Positions 27,419-37,800 of a stretch of 64,000 bases of DNA are shown here, piece by piece. Under the pieces are notes generated by a model. That model saw nothing but the letters and a program-made list of their open reading frames with translations. It was not told where the DNA came from and made no database searches. Origin of the DNA: Putridiphycobacter sp045107045 (lineage in GTDB: Bacteria; Bacteroidota; Bacteroidia; Flavobacteriales_D; Crocinitomicaceae); contig JBGCFR010000014.1 in the NCBI GenBank assembly GCA_045107045.1, forward strand, positions 33,736 to 97,735. The letters run 5' to 3'. The translations under genes and the position numbers were made by a program. How positions within the stretch are numbered: the first letter of the stretch is position 1; each line of letters starts with the position of its first letter.

Positions 27419-28489
27419 TTATTTATTCACACTTCTCATTTCTAAAGCATACACCAAAAATGAGGCTAACCAATGACTACCCATATAATGACTCCCTACA
27501 ACTTGCTTCATAGATGTTTTCAGGTGTTGATCTGCTATAAAAATTAAGGTTTCTTTTTGTTTTGGAAGATGTTTTGCCAGCCTGTAAAGACACCATGCTC
27601 TAGAAAAGTTTAAACCGTCTAAGTGCACTAATTTACCGTCTGTTCTATCTTTAACTTTTCCTGGCGCCAAAGTAAATTTTTTCTTTAAAATTTGGGGCAT
27701 AAACTGCTTTATCCACTTTTTGAAAGCTTCAGGATTCAAGACTTCTGACATTAAGTTGGCTTCTTGTAGGCATGGTGACAGAAAGTCGTAGCCACTCGGT
27801 TCCCATTCAAGTGGACAATCACAATCGTTTTCAAAAAATAGTTTTGCTTTTTCAACAATCATCTTTTCTAAAGCTGCATGCTTCGTTTGTCTGGCAAAGT
27901 CTAGGGCAAACGATAGTCCAAAAGCTGTGTTGGTATGTTCACCAACACGAATAGGATAGGCTAACTTGGGCAGAAAATTAAGATATTTTTCTACAACCAG
28001 ATTGGAGAGTGGTTGCAGGTTTTTGGCCCACTGTTTCGCGTTAGGATGATTGCTTTCGTTTAAAGATAACTGTAATTTTAAAAGCCAAGTCCAGCCATAA
28101 GTCCGTTCAAAATTTGTATTATTTGGACTTGAAAAAAAATCTTTTTCAGCTTCAATTTTTTCACGAGTGAAGGTAATTTGCCAATGATTAGCAATGTTTT
28201 GACTCAAGTCAGTGCCTGGAAAGTCATTCATAAACTTGGTGAGCAACCAATGGCCATGAACTGAAGAATGCCAATCAAAGCAGCCATAAAATGCAGGTCG
28301 TAATGTTTTAGGGTTTTTTAAATCACTGTCACTATTTAAAACTTGACCTAATTTGTTGGGGTACTCTTTTTCAATGCAACCAAGCGGTACGTCAGCCAAA
28401 CGACTTGCTTTTTCGTAATTTAACTCGAATTTCTGCGAGGAGGCTGTTAAAAGAAAACTAATAAATAGCGAACTAAAAATGAATTTCAT
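27419..28489 (-). CDS. DUF2891-family secreted protein
   Basis: 356 residues. Signal peptide about 1-18 (LLTASSQ). The family signature is clear: LRPAFYGCFDWHSSVHGHWLL near residue 63, CDCPLEWEPSGYDFLSPCLQE near 225, DGLNFSRAWCLYRLA and GSHYMGSHWLASFLVYAL near the end. The His/Trp/Asp pattern and all-helical layout suggest an (alpha/alpha) barrel, as in some glycan-active enzymes, but no reaction is known to me. It follows the DUF58 gene by about 10 bases and may be co-transcribed with that cluster. Confidence 0.9.
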   Translation of the reverse strand: MKFIFSSLFISFLLTASSQKFELNYEKASRLADVPLGCIEKEYPNKLGQVLNSDSDLKNPKTLRPAFYGCFDWHSSVHGHWLLTKFMNDFPGTDLSQNIANHWQITFTREKIEAEKDFFSSPNNTNFERTYGWTWLLKLQLSLNESNHPNAKQWAKNLQPLSNLVVEKYLNFLPKLAYPIRVGEHTNTAFGLSFALDFARQTKHAALEKMIVEKAKLFFENDCDCPLEWEPSGYDFLSPCLQEANLMSEVLNPEAFKKWIKQFMPQILKKKFTLAPGKVKDRTDGKLVHLDGLNFSRAWCLYRLAKHLPKQKETLIFIADQHLKTSMKQVVGSHYMGSHWLASFLVYALEMRSVNK

Positions 28490-28498
28490 ATATTTTTT

Positions 28499-29827
28499 TT
28501 ATATCATACCTCTTGATTTCATTTCAAGGTATTTATTGACGGTATCCACTGATAAATTATTTGGGTTGGTTAAAATAGTTTGAATGCCGTTTCGTTTTAA
28601 TTCAAAGGCAATCCGTTTTTTATCCAATTGGTATTTTTGTGCAAACGTTTTAAGGTAAATATCACCAACATGCTTAGGTGCTTCTTTAATTAAGGCTTCA
28701 ATTTCAGTATTTTCGAAAAATATGACCACTAATAAATGGTTTTGTGCAATTCTTTTTAAATGAGGTAATATCCGTTTTAAAGCATACTCTGTTTCTATAT
28801 TTGTATAAAGCATTATTAAACTTCTTCCTTTAATTTTATTGCGAATATTAGCATATAATAAATTAAAATCTGCTTCTAAAAATTTAGTTTTTTGATAGTA
28901 TAATAGATCCATAATACGCTTTAGTTGAAGCGCACTTCTATCAGCTTTTAAAAAATGCCCAAGCTTATTCGAAAATGTATGAATTCCAACTTTATCGCCT
29001 TTTTTCATAGCAACATTAGAAAATGCTAAAGTTGAATTAATGGCGTAGTCTAGTAATGAAAGTTCTTTAAATGGCATTCTCATTGCACGACTTTTGTCAA
29101 TAATGGAGTAGATATGCTGTGAGCGTTCATCTTGGTATTGATTAACCATTAATTCATTCCGCCTGCTTGTTGCTTTCCAATTAACAGTTCTTAAATCATC
29201 CCCTTGAATATAGTTTTTTATTTGTTCAAATTCGTTATTGTGTCCTAAGCGCCTTATCTTTTTAATGCCTACCGAAGCTGTTTTGGAAAACACTTTTAGA
29301 TCAATTTTTTTCATTTGTAATATAGAAGGGTAAGCAGTGATATCTTCTTGTTGGGGAATAGTAATTTTCCGTTGTACAAAGTGTAAAAGGGCAGAAGAGT
29401 ACACAAATAAATCTTCAAAGTGATAGATACCTCGATCAGTTGGTCGTATTTGGTATGAAACATTTTTTGATTGATTGGATTGGAGCAATAATTGATAGTG
29501 TTGGTCCCTAAGTTGCAATTGTACAGGGGGATTGTCGTATATCTGCAAACGAATAGGAAAACGGTAAGTGCTATTTACTATAATTTTGACTGGATTCTCG
29601 TCTCCCAACGAAATAGGGTTTTGGACGGTTCTAGAAGCATTTATTGGAGTCTTTGGTCTGAATAAAATTAATAGCTCAAGCATTACTACAGCGAGTAATA
29701 ATACAAGTGCACCTTGAGCTAATACCATTAATATTGGAAATAAAAATGCCAAAATAAACACAAAGGCTATAGTCAATAACCCAATGTAAAATCTATCAGT
29801 TAAATATAGTCCTCTTAGCAGTTTCAT
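28499..29827 (-). CDS. DUF58-domain protein of the MoxR cluster
   Basis: 442 residues. Two membrane segments at the N-terminus (about 13-55), a beta-rich stretch, then the DUF58 domain with RRLGHNNEFEQIKNYIQGDD followed by LRTVNWKATSR near 200. A von Willebrand A-like fold follows with a degenerate MIDAS motif (IIDKSRAM). DUF58 proteins work with MoxR-type AAA ATPases, probably as metal-dependent scaffolds in envelope processes. Its ATG directly abuts the MoxR stop codon, so the two are translationally coupled. Confidence 0.93.
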   Translation of the reverse strand: MKLLRGLYLTDRFYIGLLTIAFVFILAFLFPILMVLAQGALVLLLAVVMLELLILFRPKTPINASRTVQNPISLGDENPVKIIVNSTYRFPIRLQIYDNPPVQLQLRDQHYQLLLQSNQSKNVSYQIRPTDRGIYHFEDLFVYSSALLHFVQRKITIPQQEDITAYPSILQMKKIDLKVFSKTASVGIKKIRRLGHNNEFEQIKNYIQGDDLRTVNWKATSRRNELMVNQYQDERSQHIYSIIDKSRAMRMPFKELSLLDYAINSTLAFSNVAMKKGDKVGIHTFSNKLGHFLKADRSALQLKRIMDLLYYQKTKFLEADFNLLYANIRNKIKGRSLIMLYTNIETEYALKRILPHLKRIAQNHLLVVIFFENTEIEALIKEAPKHVGDIYLKTFAQKYQLDKKRIAFELKRNGIQTILTNPNNLSVDTVNKYLEMKSRGMI

Positions 29828-30907
29828 TTACCTTGGTACTTCTACTTCTTGTAAAATTTCTGAAATGACGTCTTCAGTCAATAACCCTTCCATTTCGGCT
29901 TCAGGAGTTAATATTATTCTGTGATTTAAAACATGTTTACAAACATATTGCACATCATCAGGGATTACAAAATCACGCCCTCTAATGGCTGCAAATGCTT
30001 TTGCACCCCTAAGCATAGAAAGAGATGCCCGAGGCGATCCGCCAAGATATATTTTGGCATGATGACGAGTTTTTTCAGTTATCAATGAGATGTAGTTTAA
30101 AATTTGGTCTTCAATTTTAATTTGTTCAACTACATTTTGAATTTCTTTTAAGTTTTTGATGTCAAAAATAGAGGTAATGTCTTCCAATTTTGCTCCAGAA
30201 TTTTGATTTTTATAGCGCTTTAAAATCTCGAATTCGTCAGTCTGACTAGGGTATCCTATCTTTACTTTAAATAGGAAACGGTCTAACTGTGCTTCAGGGA
30301 GATTATAAGTTCCTTCTTGTTCAACTGGGTTTTGCGTGGCAAGGACTAGGAATGGGAAATCCATTTTATAAACTTCACCATCATATGAAATTTGTCGTTC
30401 TTCCATCACTTCGAAAAGTGCTGCCTGTGTTTTTGCAGGAGCTCTATTAATTTCATCAATTAATACAATGTTTGAGAAGATAGGACCTTTTTTAAATTCG
30501 AAAGTTGATTTTTGAAGATTAAAAATGGAGGTGCCAATTACGTCTGAAGGCATTAAATCTGGAGTGAATTGGAGTCTTGAAAAATCAACACTTAATGTTT
30601 TAGATAGGACTTTTGCAGTTAATGTTTTAGCTATACCAGGCACCCCTTCAAGTAGAACATGGCCTCTTGAAAATAAACTAATCAATAATAAATCAACCAA
30701 CTCATGTTGTCCTATTATAAATTGTCCTATTTGGCTCTTTGCAGTAATAACTTTTTCGGTAACCAAGCCTAAATTAAGACGGCTGCTTAGTAAGTTGTCA
30801 TCCGAGTTAATTGATGTGTTTTGATTTGGTACAGCACCAATATTTTTTTTCTCATTTTCGTTGGCCTGATTACTTTCAGGGTTTAGTTCATCATTTTCTA
30901 TCATCAT
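29828..30907 (-). CDS. MoxR-family AAA+ ATPase
   Basis: 359 residues. After a polar N-terminal tail of about 45 residues comes the AAA_3 domain: Walker A GVPGIAKT, Walker B NIVLIDEINRAP, sensor 1 VLATQNPVEQEGTYNLPEAQ, and the C-terminal lid with GGSPRASLSMLRGAKA. MoxR ATPases are chaperone-like machines that mature partner complexes with their DUF58/vWA neighbours. The gene overlaps the upstream DUF4350 gene by 4 bases and abuts the DUF58 gene. The long N-terminal tail is an elaboration without obvious motif. Confidence 0.95.
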   Translation of the reverse strand: MMIENDELNPESNQANENEKKNIGAVPNQNTSINSDDNLLSSRLNLGLVTEKVITAKSQIGQFIIGQHELVDLLLISLFSRGHVLLEGVPGIAKTLTAKVLSKTLSVDFSRLQFTPDLMPSDVIGTSIFNLQKSTFEFKKGPIFSNIVLIDEINRAPAKTQAALFEVMEERQISYDGEVYKMDFPFLVLATQNPVEQEGTYNLPEAQLDRFLFKVKIGYPSQTDEFEILKRYKNQNSGAKLEDITSIFDIKNLKEIQNVVEQIKIEDQILNYISLITEKTRHHAKIYLGGSPRASLSMLRGAKAFAAIRGRDFVIPDDVQYVCKHVLNHRIILTPEAEMEGLLTEDVISEILQEVEVPR

Positions 30908-32175
30908 TTACAAGTTTTATAAAAGTGTTCAATTTTTTGTTGTAATCTAATTAGTTCATCATCTAATACCTCAGTTTGAACTGAAAGTGTTTCAAAGCTT
31001 TTAAATAAGTCAACCAGTACCCTTTCTTCAACGCCTGATTTTGCAGTGATTGCATTAATGTATTTATCATCAATTTTATGAGACCGGATATAGTAATGAT
31101 TGCCAATAAAATCAATGAATGATTGTTTTTGTAGCTTAATTAATTTGACATGTTTGCGCTCTTGAAGGTACAATGAACTCACTGTTTCGATATAACTTAG
31201 TGAAGAGTTCTCCTTTTGCTCAATGGCATGAACTATATTTTGACGTCTTTTTCCTTTAAAAATGGCATATAAAAATGCTGTTAATGCTAATATAACAAAG
31301 GCCCAAGTCAGTGCTAGGTGCTGAAAAATAAACTGAAAAACACTCCTTTTATTCGGGTTCGATTCTCCACCAGACCCTTCACTATTACTCGTACTGCTAG
31401 AATAATGATAATTCAAATTATAAATATCCCATTGTATTTTACCATAGGGCAGGTGATGAATCAAGTCTTCAACATATTGAAACCCATCGAATCGGAATAA
31501 GGATAGATTTGAGAACTGATACGGATTGGTATGTAAAAAGAAGGAACCTTCATCAAAAGGTATTTCGATAAAATTTATTTTGCCATTATCGTTTTTACCA
31601 AGAATTTTGGGTAAGTCAGATTGGTATATGATGTTATCAGGTTGAAAATACACCCAGTTTCTATTTGCGGTTTGATTATTATTTACAAAGGTAAAGTCAT
31701 AGTTATGTTGAGAGAAATGTGAAGATAAAAATTTGAAAGATTGTGATGTGTCATATTCATAATCGTATACGTAGTTCATTTTTAGAAAGAAGAAATCGAG
31801 TACGTAATCAGGTAAGTTCTGTGTTGAAATAAAAGCTGTATTTCCCTCACTAACAAAATCTATAAGTGTGCCAAAAGCATCCTCGGAAATAAAGTTCTCT
31901 CTACCAATGAAAAAATAGATGTCGTTTTCATCTTCATTATCTATTAATCTATCCTCAAGCCTATTTTCTATTTGGATAAATGACTCAAATATGCCAGTTG
32001 TATCTAAAAGTTCTTTAAATACATAGGTACCATATGGACCTTTATCTTTAGGCGAATAAGACTCTACCCAACTTTCTGTTTCGAATACATCATTTCCACT
32101 ATTAAAATAATAAATAACACTTCCAATTAGTAAAGCTGAGACAAGTACAATCAATATTTTAGCGTTCTGTCCCAA
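30904..32175 (-). CDS. DUF4350-domain membrane protein
   Basis: 423 residues. One membrane segment near the N-terminus (about 7-25), an extracytoplasmic DUF4350-like domain (ESYSPKDKGPYGTYVFKELL, then NDIYFFIGRENFISED and GNTAFISTQNLPDYVLD), a second membrane segment (about 290-310, LALTWAFVILALTAFLYAIF) and a cytoplasmic tail. The family resembles the glutamine-amidotransferase-like fold without catalytic residues. It overlaps MoxR by 4 bases and is an integral part of the cluster. Confidence 0.88.
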   Translation of the reverse strand: MGQNAKILIVLVSALLIGSVIYYFNSGNDVFETESWVESYSPKDKGPYGTYVFKELLDTTGIFESFIQIENRLEDRLIDNEDENDIYFFIGRENFISEDAFGTLIDFVSEGNTAFISTQNLPDYVLDFFFLKMNYVYDYEYDTSQSFKFLSSHFSQHNYDFTFVNNNQTANRNWVYFQPDNIIYQSDLPKILGKNDNGKINFIEIPFDEGSFFLHTNPYQFSNLSLFRFDGFQYVEDLIHHLPYGKIQWDIYNLNYHYSSSTSNSEGSGGESNPNKRSVFQFIFQHLALTWAFVILALTAFLYAIFKGKRRQNIVHAIEQKENSSLSYIETVSSLYLQERKHVKLIKLQKQSFIDFIGNHYYIRSHKIDDKYINAITAKSGVEERVLVDLFKSFETLSVQTEVLDDELIRLQQKIEHFYKTCK

Positions 32176-32177
32176 GG

Positions 32178-32948
32178 TTATTTAATATTTAAGGTGCTAA
32201 GGAGTTCTGTGAAATTAGGCTGAATTGAACGAAACTGATTTTCTGAAATATCTCTTTTTCCATACCAAATAAATTCAAAATAAGTGACAACCTTGCTAAA
32301 CGCAGGCGCTTCATTTTTCCCATTCATTTCAATAACATAATGCATATTTGTTTTTTGTTTTTCCCATTCAATCCACTCTCTTTCTGACAAATCTTTTAAA
32401 ATAAATAAATAGTAAATCCTGACAGCTTTTCTATAATTCTTTTGATTTAATGCTTCTTCTAATAGTCTTTCTAGCTCAGTTCTTGGAATTTCTGCTGGTG
32501 ATAAATCTTCAAGCTCAATGGATTCATACTTTTTACCATTTCTTTTAAAATCAGAACTAATAAATAGAAAATAGATAAGTGCGGCTAAAATACCACCTAA
32601 AACAATGTACAGAATTACCTTTCCAACTGGCCCTAGATTTAATCTTGGCAGCGAAAAATCTGGGAAATCAATGTCAGAGTCCTTTTGCTTTAATTCTGGA
32701 GATTCATATGCGGACTCATCTCCAGATTTATTATTTTTATCACTCCCTTTATCACGCTCATATTTCCATACCGCTTCATTGTACTCTTTATCTGTATCGT
32801 ATGTCCACCTTTCTGGCTTTCTAGATAAATGCCTAATACTTTCCTTAAGTTCAGATAATTTTTCTTCATCTAAATTGTGCTCGTAGATAGCTTGACCAAA
32901 TAATGGAGAGCAAATTAGAATAGCAAACATGACTAAAAACTTATTCAA
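32178..32948 (-). CDS. DUF4129-domain membrane protein
   Basis: 256 residues. Signal peptide about 1-19 (SPLFGQA), a charged linker rich in Asp, Lys and Ser, one membrane helix (about 108-130, VGKVILYIVLGGILAALIYF) and a cytoplasmic C-terminal DUF4129-like domain containing LERLLEEALNQKNYRKAVRI. The family regularly sits with DUF4350, MoxR, DUF58 and SpoIIM genes. The start overlaps the SpoIIM-like gene by 8 bases and it ends 2 bases before the next. Confidence 0.85.
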   Translation of the reverse strand: MNKFLVMFAILICSPLFGQAIYEHNLDEEKLSELKESIRHLSRKPERWTYDTDKEYNEAVWKYERDKGSDKNNKSGDESAYESPELKQKDSDIDFPDFSLPRLNLGPVGKVILYIVLGGILAALIYFLFISSDFKRNGKKYESIELEDLSPAEIPRTELERLLEEALNQKNYRKAVRIYYLFILKDLSEREWIEWEKQKTNMHYVIEMNGKNEAPAFSKVVTYFEFIWYGKRDISENQFRSIQPNFTELLSTLNIK

Positions 32949-34812
32949 AATCTATTGTGGTTTCAAATGACTTACTTCTTTTTCCTATTGTGTTAATACT
33001 ATTCTTTAAATCTTCAGCGGATTCTTTTTCTAGTTGGGAATGATAAAAATAGTACCCATTGATGTAAAATAATTGCACTATGAAAAGGATGAAAAATAGA
33101 TAAACGATAATATTAAATAGATTAATAATGAAGTAAGCATTTGCAATATTCCCTACTAAAACATCTTCTAGAAAATTGTTGACTAATAATAAGATGCCAA
33201 TCTCCATAGGATTGTGCAAAACAAAAAAGAAAACGACAGATATTGCAGATATTGCTAGAGCGTTACTAATAGACTGACCAAAGCCAGATTTTGCAAGTTT
33301 AATTGACTCACGAATTGCCGAAAAAATATTTACCTGATTTGACAAAATGATAATAGGAACAAACTGTAAAAGAAATCCAGCAAAAATGATTAGCATCATA
33401 AATAGAAACCAATTTAGAAAAACATAACCAATCATTGATACTAATGTGAATAGCAAAACCCATAAAAATAGACCACTAGTTTTTTTAAAGAAATGTGTTA
33501 ATGAAGTATTTTTATTATTTAGAATATAAATAGTTAAGCTAATTGCAATAGATAAAATAATACTCCACCCAAAAAACTTGTAAACCCTAAAGTCAGAATC
33601 AAACCCAAATATAATTTGGAAGTTATAAATCCATTCATTTGAATAAGATAGGTCGTCATATTGAAAATAGACTGTTACAGTTAATATTAAAAATGCGAGA
33701 GGAATAATTATCTTTAGAGAAAGTGATGTAAAATTTTTAATATCTTGTATAAAAGTATAAACTGAATCGGAGAATACTTCGCCAGTTGTTCTAATTGTTT
33801 TTAGTTTGATTTCCCGAACTGGTATATGTCTTGGCATTTCTTTTAAAATAGTTTTGTCGGGATGCTTTTTAGCAATCTTAAATGGAAGAATTATATAATA
33901 CAGAATGATGCTACCAAATGATGCCAAAATGATAAACCAATTTAAGGCAGGGGGAATTGTTTGATAGTACCTGGTGATAAAGCTTTCAAGTATACCAGCA
34001 ATAATGAAGATGGGGACTAGACTCATTAAGATTATAAAGCCTTGTTTTGCTGAAAAAATAAGTGATTGGAGGCGACTGTATGATTTTGGGAAAAGCAGAC
34101 CATTCCCTAATGTAATACCTGCAGCACCAGCAATGACTATAGCTGATATTTCGAATGCACCATGAATCCATATAGCCATAAAGGAGGTAAGCAAAAGGCC
34201 TTTTCCATAGAACCACCACTGAAAGGCACCTAACATAATGCCATTTGTTAGCAGAATTATATAACTGCCAAAGCTGAAAAAAATACCAAGCACAAAAGCG
34301 ATAAATGCCACACGGATATTATTAATAGTAATAGAAAACAGCATGCTAGTTTGTGATCTTTCACCGTATATTCCCATAGGGTTTCCTTCCGCAATGCGAG
34401 TTTCGGTTGATTCAACATATCCGTTTCCAAGAATAATGTTGGCAAATGTCTCATCATAATGTTGTGAGACAGCTCCAAGAATAATAGCTGCCGAAAAAAA
34501 GATAAATGCCATTAACAAGTTTTTTCTTGATTGATAAACTGCCAAAGGTATTGTTTCAATCCAAAATTTGGTAAAACCTTTTACGGGTTGTTTCTTTTGC
34601 TTGTATAGTGATGTAAATACGCCTTGTGCTAAACCATTAAGATAAACACGGACAGATCGTCTTGGATAAAAGGTTCTAGCATATGAAAGGTCTTCGGTGA
34701 TTTCTGTAAATAATTCGGAGATTTTATCGGGGTCATTATTTTTTTGTTTGGATAATGACTCAAATTGTGCCCACTTCTCTTTATTTTGCTTTACAAAGTC
34801 GGTTTCTTTCAT
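32941..34812 (-). CDS. SpoIIM-family membrane protein with an extra C-terminal membrane domain
   Basis: 623 residues. Residues about 1-325 are a normal SpoIIM/DUF95 protein: a soluble N-terminus with YARTFYPRRSVRVYLNGL, then about six membrane helices including the characteristic NNIRVAFIAFVLG and MAIWIHGAFEISAIVIAGAA. Residues about 350-623 add about six more helices ending in a Glu/Lys-rich tail, which is not part of ordinary SpoIIM proteins of about 330 residues. It heads the DUF4129/DUF4350/MoxR/DUF58 gene run. I see no RDD-family gene, which often accompanies this cluster, so the added domain might fill that role (inference). Confidence 0.88.
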   Translation of the reverse strand: MKETDFVKQNKEKWAQFESLSKQKNNDPDKISELFTEITEDLSYARTFYPRRSVRVYLNGLAQGVFTSLYKQKKQPVKGFTKFWIETIPLAVYQSRKNLLMAFIFFSAAIILGAVSQHYDETFANIILGNGYVESTETRIAEGNPMGIYGERSQTSMLFSITINNIRVAFIAFVLGIFFSFGSYIILLTNGIMLGAFQWWFYGKGLLLTSFMAIWIHGAFEISAIVIAGAAGITLGNGLLFPKSYSRLQSLIFSAKQGFIILMSLVPIFIIAGILESFITRYYQTIPPALNWFIILASFGSIILYYIILPFKIAKKHPDKTILKEMPRHIPVREIKLKTIRTTGEVFSDSVYTFIQDIKNFTSLSLKIIIPLAFLILTVTVYFQYDDLSYSNEWIYNFQIIFGFDSDFRVYKFFGWSIILSIAISLTIYILNNKNTSLTHFFKKTSGLFLWVLLFTLVSMIGYVFLNWFLFMMLIIFAGFLLQFVPIIILSNQVNIFSAIRESIKLAKSGFGQSISNALAISAISVVFFFVLHNPMEIGILLLVNNFLEDVLVGNIANAYFIINLFNIIVYLFFILFIVQLFYINGYYFYHSQLEKESAEDLKNSINTIGKRSKSFETTIDFE

Positions 34813-34852
34813 CAGATTAAAAATATCAATTATTTAGAGAATATCAACTTAT

Positions 34853-37800
34853 TTAATCTATATAATCGAAAGTTTTTAATTTTTGTTTAATTTCTTCTAG
34901 ATGTTTGAGCTTCTTTTTTTGACGAGTAGAGATGGCTGATTTAGTGAAGTATGTATGTTGTGTCAAAAACTTGACTTGAATTTCATCCCACAGTCGGTCA
35001 GAATTAATATGACCATGTTCCCTCAATTCTTTTCTCAATAAATCTGCTACTTCATGAAAATCATCACGTCCAAGATAGTCCAAATCTGCATCACACATTA
35101 TTTGTTCTAAAAGGGTTTTAGGACTTTGAGGGATTTCAGTCGCTTTAATCAAGCCATCTATAACATCTATCTGAGCTTGCGTATACCCATACTTTGGTAA
35201 AGTATCACGTGCCATTCGCATCCCAATTTCTTCGTTTTGATTATACTTTTCAACAAAACCAGCATCATGGTAACTGGCAGCAGATTTTAATAAAAATAAA
35301 TCTTCATCTGTAATGCCTTCCATTAATGCAATACGCTCTGCAGCTTCAGTTACATCTTTAGTGTGATTAATACTATGGTAGTATAATTTAGAAGAAAGGT
35401 TTTCTTCTAGTACACGCATAATGTGTCGTTCAGCTTTCATATAGTTAATTGAACTGTATATATGCAGGTCAACTATTTGCCAGAATTTTTTATTTGGCTT
35501 TTTACATTCAGCATTTATAGATAATTCTGGCTTAATTCCTTCCACAAAATACATGTCTAAGGTACCATTGTGTTTGGTCTGAATTTTACCTCTATAATTA
35601 CATAGAAAATAAGGTGCTATTATCTCATAGGTATTTCCTGAAACATTAACTGTATTGGGTTCACCATGCATTTCCATTCTTTGAGCCTGGTTCACTGTTG
35701 ATCCCCAAATATCATAGGCAAACCGTTTTGAACCAATTACACCTGCGGTTACTTCACCGGTGTTGATTCCAATTCTAATATTCCAACTTTCTTTTCCTTT
35801 TTTCTCTTGTTCAGTATTATAGTTCAACATGAACTCTTGAATGGCCAGAGCGGCTAAAACTACTTCAATGGCATTACTTTTATTTCTAATTGGCACCCCA
35901 CCAGCACACATATAAGCGTCTCCAATTGTTTTAATTTTTTCTAAATCAAAACGACTAATAATTTTATCGAAATTAGTAAAATAACTATCTAATTGCCTCA
36001 CTAAGTCTTGCGGCTTCATGTTTTCAGCAATCTTAGAAAAGCCAACAAAATCAGTAAACATTACGGTTACCCTTTTATAATACCTTGCCTTTGACTTTCC
36101 TTTGCTAATAAGTTCTGCAGCAGTTCCTTCAGGTAAAATATTAAGTAATATACCCTCTACTTTTTCTTTTTCTTTTTGAATAAGTTCTTTTTGTTGCTCA
36201 ATTTTTTCTTTTTGAATTTCAACTTGAGTATTTTGTTCAATAATTTGCTTGTTCTGTTCTGATATTCTGCGGGTACGTTTAACAACTTCTAATTCTAATT
36301 TAACTTTTTGGTTTCTGATTTGTGCCACTCTAATCTGGTAGATATAGAAAACGACAACAATAAACATAATAATGCAAAGAATAATAAACCACCACGTTAA
36401 CCAAAAAGGGGGTGTAATTTTTATTTTTACTCTAGCTGGACTATCTGACCAGATGCCATCAGGGTTTTTACTGTATACAATAAATGTATAGTTATTATCA
36501 GGCAAATTCATATAATTTACCTTATTCTCATTTTCGAGAAAAGTATATTCGGTATCATACCCTTCAAGCATGTATTTAAAAGTGTTTTTCTCAGGGTTAG
36601 AGTAATGTGAGCTAAAAAATTCTATTGTAATATCATTTTGATAATATGGCAATTCTATGACAAGCGTATCATTGTAATTATGAGATATTATTTCTTTCTG
36701 AGCTTTTGTTTTACGCTTATTATGTACTGTGATATCCGAAATAATTACTTGAGGCTTAATTGGATTAAGGGTTATGCTTTGAGTTTTAAAGCGTGTATAC
36801 CCTTTTATTCCTCCAAAATAAATACTTTTATCACTGCTTTTGAAGAAAGCATTTGTATTGAACTCATTGCTTGGCAAACCATCATTCGTGGTATAATTAT
36901 CGAAAGACTTTGTTTCAGTTATAAAGTTTGAGAGTCCCATATTTGTACTCATCCAAATATTCTTGGCTTCATCTGCTAATAATCCATAAATAACATTATT
37001 TGCAAGCCCATTTGATTCAGTATAAGAGGTGATTGTCCCTTTTTCGAGATTAAGATATTTGAGGCCTTCACCATAAGTTCCAATCCATAAACTTGAACTA
37101 TCGGTCTGTAAAATAGATGTAATATGGGCATTAGTCGTGGTATTTATGTTGTTGGTAGCGAAAGGGGTAAAAATATTTTTACCATCCTCTTCAACCATTT
37201 TAAACAATCCATCATTCGTTGTGACAAACCAGTAATGTCCAACAATATCTTTATAAATAACTTTTATTGCTCCATCACCAATACTATTACTCAAATTTGA
37301 GGGATGATAGAAGGTATAAGTCAGATCATTTTTATCGAGCAATGAAAGCCCTGTTCGTGAACCAATCCAAATTTTGTTGTCTTTATATGGTTTAATTTGG
37401 TAAACCCTAATGTCTTGGTCAATAGAATTTTCAATGAACTCTATTTTAGTAAATTTGTAATCAGCTGAACTATTAATTTCCAATACAAAAAGCCCATCAT
37501 CATAGCCTAACCAAATTTTATTAGGTGATTCAGGATAAATACTCATTAAGTAATGTTCATTTTTCTCATTTCGATAAAAATGTGAAAACTTATTCTTTTT
37601 GGGGTCATAAACAGTTAAATCTTTCTTAGTACCAATGTATATTTTTTTATTTTGATCTTCATTAAAAGACCAAACATTTTGATCTATTAGACCTTGTTCA
37701 GAATTATTGTTGATTCCAATTATTGTAAACCCTTGTTTATAGGTATCAAATTTTGCAATTCCTTTTTCGGTTCCAATCCATATGTTCCCTGAATTATCTG

